DNA of 11,040 nucleotides, taken from Thermoplasmata archaeon (GTDB lineage: Archaea; Thermoplasmatota; Thermoplasmata; Thermoplasmatales; Thermoplasmataceae). The stretch lies in the NCBI GenBank assembly GCA_021793945.1, contig JAJYRT010000053.1:1-11040 (forward strand), in the 5' to 3' direction. Shown here one piece after another: positions 6,375 through 11,040 of this stretch. Every line of letters begins with the position of its first letter. The stretch's first letter is position 1. Made by a program: the position numbers and the translations under genes. The notes under the pieces were generated by a model. The model made no database searches, had not been told where the DNA came from, and was given only the letters and a program-made list of their open reading frames with translations.

Positions 6375-7838
6375 ATCGCTATAAAGATAAACTTCCTGAC
6401 AGGGAAATACCATGCAACCCCTTGGGGAAGACATGTGAGGGAAGCCGCTGTTGAATGGGGACCTTCCCCCTACAGGCTTATTAGAGCCTTGATCGACACG
6501 AAATTCAGAAAGATACCAGATATGGATAGTGAGAAACTGGAAACTATATTGACAAAACTTAGTTCCTCACTGCCTGTTTTCCATCTTCCAAAAGCCTCGT
6601 ATTCCTATTTAGATATTTTCAAAAACGTAAATAAATTCGGGGAACCTGAAAGAAAGGAAGAAATGTTTGACGCTTTTGTAGTGGTAGACCCGTCTGATGC
6701 CCTATATATGAAGTGGGATGTACCAAGTTTGACAGAAGACGAGAAAGTTTGTCTTTCCGAGTTACTTGACAAAATAAATTTCTTTGGAAGAAGCGAATCC
6801 TGGGTAAAAATGGAACTATCTGATCCCCCGAAAGATACAGAATGGAATTCGTATCCTTCCACACTCCTACATGATTCAGAAAATACCGAAGTAATAAAAG
6901 TTGCTACACCTGTTCCAAGAGAAGAATACGAATCCCGCATGGAAACCAATGAATTGTCCTGGTTTACTGGGCTGATCTTAAGTACTACTGATCTTTTAAA
7001 AAGAAGAGTAGCAAATTCTCCAACGATGAAATTTCAAAACTACTGCGTAAGAAGTGATAGATTTGAAGTTGCGCCAAAACAAGCAAGCAGAAGAGAACTT
7101 TCAGAATTCGATGCTATCTTGTACGAGATTGAGTCAAAGCTTCCCCCAAGAATAACAGATTCCATAGCCATTGGCGATCAAATACACAGATCCTTAATGT
7201 CGCGTTACAAAAAAGTCACTGGAAATGCCCATATTTCAAGCCGTATCAGCGGGAGGGACCGATCAGGAAATTCACTTAAGGGTCATAGGCACATATTCAT
7301 AATGCCCCTGGACCTGGATTATGATGGAGTGCTCGATCATGTGCTTATAGAGTCAAAGGAAATATTTGATGCAGATGAGGTAAGAACACTCAGTTCATTT
7401 AAAACCCTCTGGCAAAGAAATGGAGAAACCATCAGGTTTATTCCAGTACAATATGGAATGAGAAACGAAATAAATTTGCCTTACCGTATAAATAGAGAAG
7501 GGTTTGTCTTTCTGAGTGAAACCCCAGTCGTCCTAACGAGGCATTACAGAAAGGGAAGAGGCGATAAGGAAAAGTGGATAAGAGATGAACTGAAGCATGA
7601 AGCTTTAAATCATGGGCTTCCAGAGCCTGTCTCAGTTTCATTTGTTAAGAGACTGGAAAGAAAAGGCCACAGCTTCGAATGGATTGAGTTTAGAAGAAGC
7701 AGGAAAGGAGACCCTGATCAATTAGGGTATGGTTTCAGACTTGAATTTGAGAAACCAGTTATGGGGCCAATATCTATGGGGTATGGTGCACATTACGGTC
7801 TTGGCCTGTTTATGCCAGAAAGGACAGAAAATGACTGA
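6372..7838 (+). CDS. csb2: Csb2 (Cas5-Cas6 type RAMP protein), likely ACG start
   Basis: Csb2 (GSU0054 family) combines Cas5-like and Cas6-like roles in type I-G: it caps the crRNA handle and processes precursor RNA. From ACG 6372 the product is 488 residues. The N-terminal ferredoxin-like strand IAIKINFLTG and the family motif YHATPWGRHV-x-x-A-A-VEWGPSPYRLIRAL (13-42) are intact. Further on are LPPRITDSIAIGDQIHRSLMSRY (about 257-279), GHRHIFIMPLDLDYDGVLDH (304-323), and the C-terminal glycine-rich RAMP loop GPISMGYGAHYGLGLF (465-480), whose H474 could take part in RNA cutting. The usual GTG start (6435) would delete 21 residues and split the conserved motif, so it is probably wrong. The alternatives are a lost ATG (mutated to ACG), a one-base error, or TGA readthrough from csb1. 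The end overlaps the cas4-cas1 start by 8 nt. No other cas6 is present, so it presumably cuts both the array and the pseudo-repeats. Confidence 0.88.
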   Translation, partial: TIAIKINFLTGKYHATPWGRHVREAAVEWGPSPYRLIRALIDTKFRKIPDMDSEKLETILTKLSSSLPVFHLPKASYSYLDIFKNVNKFGEPERKEEMFDAFVVVDPSDALYMKWDVPSLTEDEKVCLSELLDKINFFGRSESWVKMELSDPPKDTEWNSYPSTLLHDSENTEVIKVATPVPREEYESRMETNELSWFTGLILSTTDLLKRRVANSPTMKFQNYCVRSDRFEVAPKQASRRELSEFDAILYEIESKLPPRITDSIAIGDQIHRSLMSRYKKVTGNAHISSRISGRDRSGNSLKGHRHIFIMPLDLDYDGVLDHVLIESKEIFDADEVRTLSSFKTLWQRNGETIRFIPVQYGMRNEINLPYRINREGFVFLSETPVVLTRHYRKGRGDKEKWIRDELKHEALNHGLPEPVSVSFVKRLERKGHSFEWIEFRRSRKGDPDQLGYGFRLEFEKPVMGPISMGYGAHYGLGLFMPERTEND

Positions 7839-9522
7839 TTCTGATGAATACCATGTGGATACACCGAATTTGCTCCCCGTCAGGATGCTGAATGAATTCT
7901 CATTTTGTGAAAGATTGTTTTATCTTGAATGGGTTCAGGGAAATTTTGAGGATTCCGCTGATACTATAGAAGGGAGAATGACCCATAGAAACGTAGATAA
8001 AATTTCCGGGAATTTACCTGAAAAAGATTCTCTGGAGTCTGATGGTGATTTTCAAGTTACCTCTCTTCTTTTATCAGGTACACAATCGGGGCTTATTTCA
8101 AGGCTTGACCTGATTGAAGTATCCAACGGATACATTTCACCCGTTGAGTATAAAAAAGGAATGCCGTCCAGTTCAGAAGATGGGGTGTGGCAGCCGGACC
8201 GCATTCAAATCTGTGCCCAGGCTATTATTTTGAAAGAGAATGGATATAAATGCAACGAGGGAGTTCTATATTATTCTGCTTCCAAGAAGAGAATAGTGGT
8301 TCCAATAACAAAAACTCTGATTGATGAAACGCTGGAACTTCGCGATAAAGCCTTACTATCAGCCAGGTCGGGCCAAATTCCAACCCCCCTTATTGACAGC
8401 CCAAAATGCCCGGGTTGCTCTTTGGTTGGCATATGTTTACCAGACGAGACGAATTCCTTGACAGACCTAAATGTGTATGGTGCAATTGATGAACCAAGAA
8501 GACTGTACCCTGCGCGAGATGATGCTCTCCCGGTTTATATACAGGATCAGGGAGCTTATGTATCGAAGAAAAATGAGGAACTTATCATTAAGGTAAGAGA
8601 TAAACCAGTGGACAGCGTCAGGCTTATGAATGTGTCTCAGGTATCATTATTTGGAAATGTTCAAATTTCGACGCAATCCGTGCATGAATTATGCAAGAGA
8701 GGCATACCGATCACTTATTTTAGCTATGGAGGGTGGTTTTACGGGTTTACTCAGGGAATGGGGCACAAAAATGTTGAGCTTAGGGATAAACAATTTTTAG
8801 CTGCAAGGGATATCAAAACGTCTCTGAATATTTCAAAGAACATAGTAAACGGCAAAATAAGAAACTGCAGAACTCTCTTAAGAAGAAATTCGAAAGTACC
8901 TGTTGATAGCGCTCTAAAGGAATTACAAAAATGGGCCAACTCCATATACGATGCAACTAATTTTCAAGAACTACTGGGAATAGAGGGTATGGCTGCCAGA
9001 ACCTACTTCATGCATTTTCATGACATGATAAAAACTGGGAACGATGGATATAAATTTGACTTTGAGTCCAGAAATAAAAGACCACCGAGAGACCCTGTGA
9101 ATTCTATGCTTTCCTATGTATATGCGATGCTGGTGAAGGATTTCACTATAACTTTGTTAGCAACTGGATTTGATCCTTTTCTGGGATTCTATCACAGACC
9201 AAGATACGGGAGACCTGCACTGGCACTGGATCTGATGGAGGAGTTTAGGTCAATAATAGGAGATTCTACTGTAATAAACGCCATTAATAATGGCGAAATC
9301 AATGAAAATGAGTTCATTGAAAGATCAAATTCTGTTACGATAAAACCAGATGGTAGGAAAAAACTTATTAGTGCATATGAACGCAGAATGGATTCACTTG
9401 TCACACATCCACTGTTTGGATATCAGATCAGTTATCGGCGAGTCCTGAACGTCCAGAGTAGGTTACTGGCACGCTTTCTGTCTGGAGAAATAGAAACTTT
9501 TCCAACTTTTTTGACACGGTGA
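7831..9522 (+). CDS. cas4-cas1: Cas4-Cas1 fusion, spacer adaptation
   Basis: This fusion selects PAM-flanked DNA and integrates it as new spacers with Cas2, and is a hallmark of many type I-G loci. The ATG at 7831, which overlaps the csb2 stop, is preferred. A frame open from 7729 adds 34 residues lying inside csb2. The product is 563 residues. The Cas4 part (about 1-210) has C26 (FSFCERLFYLEW), H52, D93, E106-x-K108 (PVEYKKG), Q126 and the closing cysteines C193, C196 and C202 (KCPGCSLVGIC), so four Fe-S ligands and the RecB-type nuclease residues are all present. The Cas1 part starts near VYIQDQGAYVSKKNEELII and has E385 (GIEGMAARTYF), H455 (GFYHRPRYGRPALALDL) and D467, the metal-binding triad. 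Both enzymes look active. The stop lies 5 nt before cas2. Confidence 0.95.
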   Translation: MTDSDEYHVDTPNLLPVRMLNEFSFCERLFYLEWVQGNFEDSADTIEGRMTHRNVDKISGNLPEKDSLESDGDFQVTSLLLSGTQSGLISRLDLIEVSNGYISPVEYKKGMPSSSEDGVWQPDRIQICAQAIILKENGYKCNEGVLYYSASKKRIVVPITKTLIDETLELRDKALLSARSGQIPTPLIDSPKCPGCSLVGICLPDETNSLTDLNVYGAIDEPRRLYPARDDALPVYIQDQGAYVSKKNEELIIKVRDKPVDSVRLMNVSQVSLFGNVQISTQSVHELCKRGIPITYFSYGGWFYGFTQGMGHKNVELRDKQFLAARDIKTSLNISKNIVNGKIRNCRTLLRRNSKVPVDSALKELQKWANSIYDATNFQELLGIEGMAARTYFMHFHDMIKTGNDGYKFDFESRNKRPPRDPVNSMLSYVYAMLVKDFTITLLATGFDPFLGFYHRPRYGRPALALDLMEEFRSIIGDSTVINAINNGEINENEFIERSNSVTIKPDGRKKLISAYERRMDSLVTHPLFGYQISYRRVLNVQSRLLARFLSGEIETFPTFLTR

Positions 9523-9525
9523 TCT
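9519..9525 (+). promoter_or_regulatory. Shine-Dalgarno of cas2
   Basis: GGTGATC overlaps the cas4-cas1 stop and lies 2 nt before the cas2 ATG at 9528. It supports this start and indicates Shine-Dalgarno-driven, coupled translation of internal operon genes, as for csb2. Confidence 0.55.
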
Positions 9526-9527
9526 GA

Positions 9528-9818
9528 ATGAGGAACAGATATATTGTCTCTTATGATATTTCTGATCCTAAAAGACTCAGAACGATCTTCAATCTTATGA
9601 GAGGTTATGGGGACCACCTTCAACTTTCAGTATTTATCTGCGAACTTTCCTTAAAAGAAAAAGCAATATTACTCTGGAAATTGGAAGAAGTAATCAATCA
9701 TAATGAAGACAGCATTATGATAGCTAGAGTTGGGAGCACTGAGAACAACACCCTTAAAAAGCTGGAGTTTATAGGAACCCATAAAATAATATCTGATAGA
9801 AGGGCAGTAATCGTTTAA
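9528..9818 (+). CDS. cas2: Cas2, integrase partner of Cas1
   Basis: Cas2 forms the dimeric centre of the Cas1-Cas2 integration complex. The 96-residue product has the ferredoxin-like fold signature: an N-terminal strand YIVSYDISDPKRLR with the conserved aspartate D10 at its end, RGYGDHLQLSVFICELS as helix-to-strand, an amphipathic helix KEKAILLWKLEEVI, and DSIMIARVG as the third strand. Length is normal. It is the last cas gene, 5 nt after cas4-cas1, and the leader and array follow on the same strand. Confidence 0.95.
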   Translation: MRNRYIVSYDISDPKRLRTIFNLMRGYGDHLQLSVFICELSLKEKAILLWKLEEVINHNEDSIMIARVGSTENNTLKKLEFIGTHKIISDRRAVIV

Positions 9819-9867
9819 GCTGAATTAAGTATTCATTAAAGTATGAAATGAATCCACATTTCCGGTT

Positions 9868-10023
9868 ATGGTGAAAACATCTCCTAATATGGCGGGAGGA
9901 GCTTTTCATGATATAAATGCTGAAGAACTCACCATTATCGTTAATATAAAGCCCATAAAATCGAGAGCTCATGTGCCGGAAATGGTTTCTGAATATATAG
10001 ATTCTAGATTTCACCTGAAATAG
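9868..10023 (+). pseudogene. 51-codon frame, possibly a degraded dehydrogenase fragment
   Basis: ATG 9868 opens a 51-residue frame ending at TAG 10021-10023, between cas2 and the leader. Its C-terminal half, with IKSRAHVPEMVSEYIDS, loosely recalls the region near the C-terminus of zinc-dependent alcohol dehydrogenases (K-x-R-x-x-V-P-x-x-V-x-x-Y-x-x-x). The whole frame is far too short for such an enzyme and has no Zn-binding residues. It is more likely debris than a working gene. It could also be a chance frame inside a long leader. The family guess is weak. Confidence 0.25.
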
Positions 10024-10128
10024 CTTATTATCGTAACTGTACAATTGTAATGTTGACCATATATTATAGTTTCCAGGACACCTCTCGAAATGTTTAACTT
10101 AAAATTTACATAATGCCACTGAGAACCT

Positions 10129-10136
10129 TTTATATA
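10129..10136 (+). promoter_or_regulatory. Predicted TATA box of the CRISPR array
   Basis: TTTATATA, within CCTTTTATATAATAA, is an excellent archaeal TATA box. About 26 nt from its centre gives a start near 10159, some 22 nt before the first repeat at 10181. A second AT-rich block (TATTTAAA, around 10170-10177) is too close to the repeat to drive the whole array. Confidence 0.6.
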
Positions 10137-10180
10137 ATAATTAAATCTGACTATGTTGATAATAAGGGCTATTTAAACCT

Positions 10181-11040
10181 GTTTCCATGAATGAAAATTC
10201 ATGGCTCTATTGAAGCCGGCTGGATTTCCACGTACCGTTTGTCTATGTCCAGTTTCCATGAATGAAAATTCATGGCTCTATTGAAGCAGGGACATAACGC
10301 ACTTCATCTGGCAGTTCAAGTATGAGGTTTCCATGAATGAAAATTCATGGCTCTATTGAAGCTTTGTGCCGGTGTTTATCAGGTAATCAAACTCAAGGTT
10401 TCCATGAATGAAAATTCATGGCTCTATTGAAGCGTCAGGTAAGGGTTGTAGGCCAGTCAGAGACTGAAATGTTTCCATGAATGAAAATTCATGGCTCTAT
10501 TGAAGCACATGGATCAGACATCAACGGCGAACCACATCTCGCACGTTTCCATGAATGAAAATTCATGGCTCTATTGAAGCCCTGAAATCAGCCACCGAAT
10601 CGATGAAGAGCTTCTGAAGTTTCCATGAATGAAAATTCATGGCTCTATTGAAGCAACAACTCTGACAAGAGCATATTACCAATCAGCCTCGAAGTTTCCA
10701 TGAATGAAAATTCATGGCTCTATTGAAGCTCAAATACCCATGTGTATGTCAGCGAGCTGGAATCCGGTTTCCATGAATGAAAATTCATGGCTCTATTGAA
10801 GCATTGAAGATGAAAAGGTAACACTCTGTCCTACATCCGAGTTTCCATGAATGAAAATTCATGGCTCTATTGAAGCTTGTCCTTATAGCATTTTTTGTTT
10901 CATCCATTCCATTGTTTCCATGAATGAAAATTCATGGCTCTATTGAAGCCTCACCATCTTCATGGCTCAGGCCGTGGGGTATATTGTTTCCATGAATGAA
11001 AATTCATGGCTCTATTGAAGCTGCCGGAAACCGAAACGTA
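10181..11040 (+). CRISPR. Type I-G CRISPR array, 12 identical repeats, truncated by the window
   Basis: Twelve identical 36-nt repeats start at 10181, 10252, 10327, 10398, 10471, 10545, 10619, 10694, 10767, 10841, 10914 and 10986. Eleven complete spacers are 35, 39, 35, 37, 38, 38, 39, 37, 38, 37 and 36 nt long, and a twelfth begins at 11022 and is cut by the edge. The repeat reads GTTT, stem CCATGAAT, loop GAAA, stem ATTCATGG, then CTCTATTGAAGC. The perfect 8-bp hairpin suits cutting by the Csb2 Cas6-type site, leaving the 8-nt handle ATTGAAGC. Orientation is + (leader to the left). No repeat decay is visible, so the distal end is probably well beyond the window. No spacer appears to match elsewhere in the window. 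Confidence 0.99.

Larger units (their letters stand above)
9819..10180 (+). promoter_or_regulatory. Cas2-array interval and CRISPR leader
   Basis: This 362-nt stretch has no confident gene. The left part holds the short frame at 9868-10023. The right part (about 10024-10180) is AT-rich, as leaders usually are, and directly abuts the first repeat. New spacers should be added at this end, because the repeats read away from it and cas2 lies on this side. No perfect repeat copy or obvious integration-host-factor type site was seen. Confidence 0.6.

Noticed and set aside
7729..7830. 34-residue N-terminal extension of the Cas4-Cas1 frame
   Set aside because: It lies entirely within the conserved C-terminus of csb2. 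Cas4 similarity begins only after the ATG at 7831.
10950..10985. Spacer 11 contains TTCATGGCTC, identical to 10 nt of the repeat
   Set aside because: The match is short, the flanks do not resemble the repeat, and the spacer has normal length. Chance is sufficient.

Overview
The window is a complete type I-G (formerly I-U) CRISPR-Cas locus, on the + strand from about 750 to the right edge. The cas order is cas3 (helicase then C-terminal HD), csx17 (Cas8-like large subunit), csb1 (Cas7), csb2 (Cas5-Cas6 type), a cas4-cas1 fusion and cas2. It is followed by a leader and an array of at least 12 identical 36-nt repeats with 35-39-nt spacers, which runs off the window. Neighbouring genes overlap by 4-9 nt or are separated by 5-9 nt, so one operon driven from in front of cas3 is likely. 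The AGA/AGG and ATA-rich codon use, AT-rich DNA, archaeal-style TATA boxes and a GAGGTGAT-type Shine-Dalgarno suggest an archaeon, perhaps of the Thermoplasmata. A bacterial host cannot be excluded from this sequence alone.

Left flank (1-479): a short open frame leaves the left edge on the - strand. A 39-residue fragment resembling the N-terminus of an IS1182-like transposase follows, ending exactly at a long hairpin (425-462). This looks like mobile-element debris beside the cas locus.

The most interesting region is 480-589, on the - strand, divergent from cas3. It holds two diverged CRISPR-repeat-like units, each with an 8-bp stem and 4-nt loop as in the real repeat. Their stem interiors differ from the real repeat but remain fully paired. 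They are separated by a 38-nt pseudo-spacer, matching the geometry of the array. The first unit keeps the ATTGAAG handle. The 5' end of the pseudo-spacer matches the cas3 promoter/start region (734-747) at 12 of 14 positions, and the two mismatches fall at positions 6 and 12, the positions flipped out in type I crRNA pairing. The target is preceded by TTT, fitting a TTN PAM. The target covers the predicted cas3 transcription start and initiation codon. I interpret the element as a CreR-like (CreA-related) crRNA guide by which the type I-G effector represses its own operon.

Other points: csb2 has no ATG/GTG/TTG at its expected N-terminus. An ACG at 6372 behind a strong Shine-Dalgarno is the best start, and only one TGA separates csb1 and csb2 in the same frame. 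The cas2-array interval (9819-10180) carries a possible degraded gene fragment and a TATA-driven leader.

How the parts work together: Cas4-Cas1 with Cas2 would select PAM-flanked DNA and add spacers at the leader end. Csb2 would cut the precursor RNA below the repeat hairpin. Csx17, Csb1 and Csb2 would assemble on crRNA as the surveillance complex, and Cas3 would degrade the target. The divergent pseudo-crRNA would tie operon expression to the supply of effector and crRNAs.
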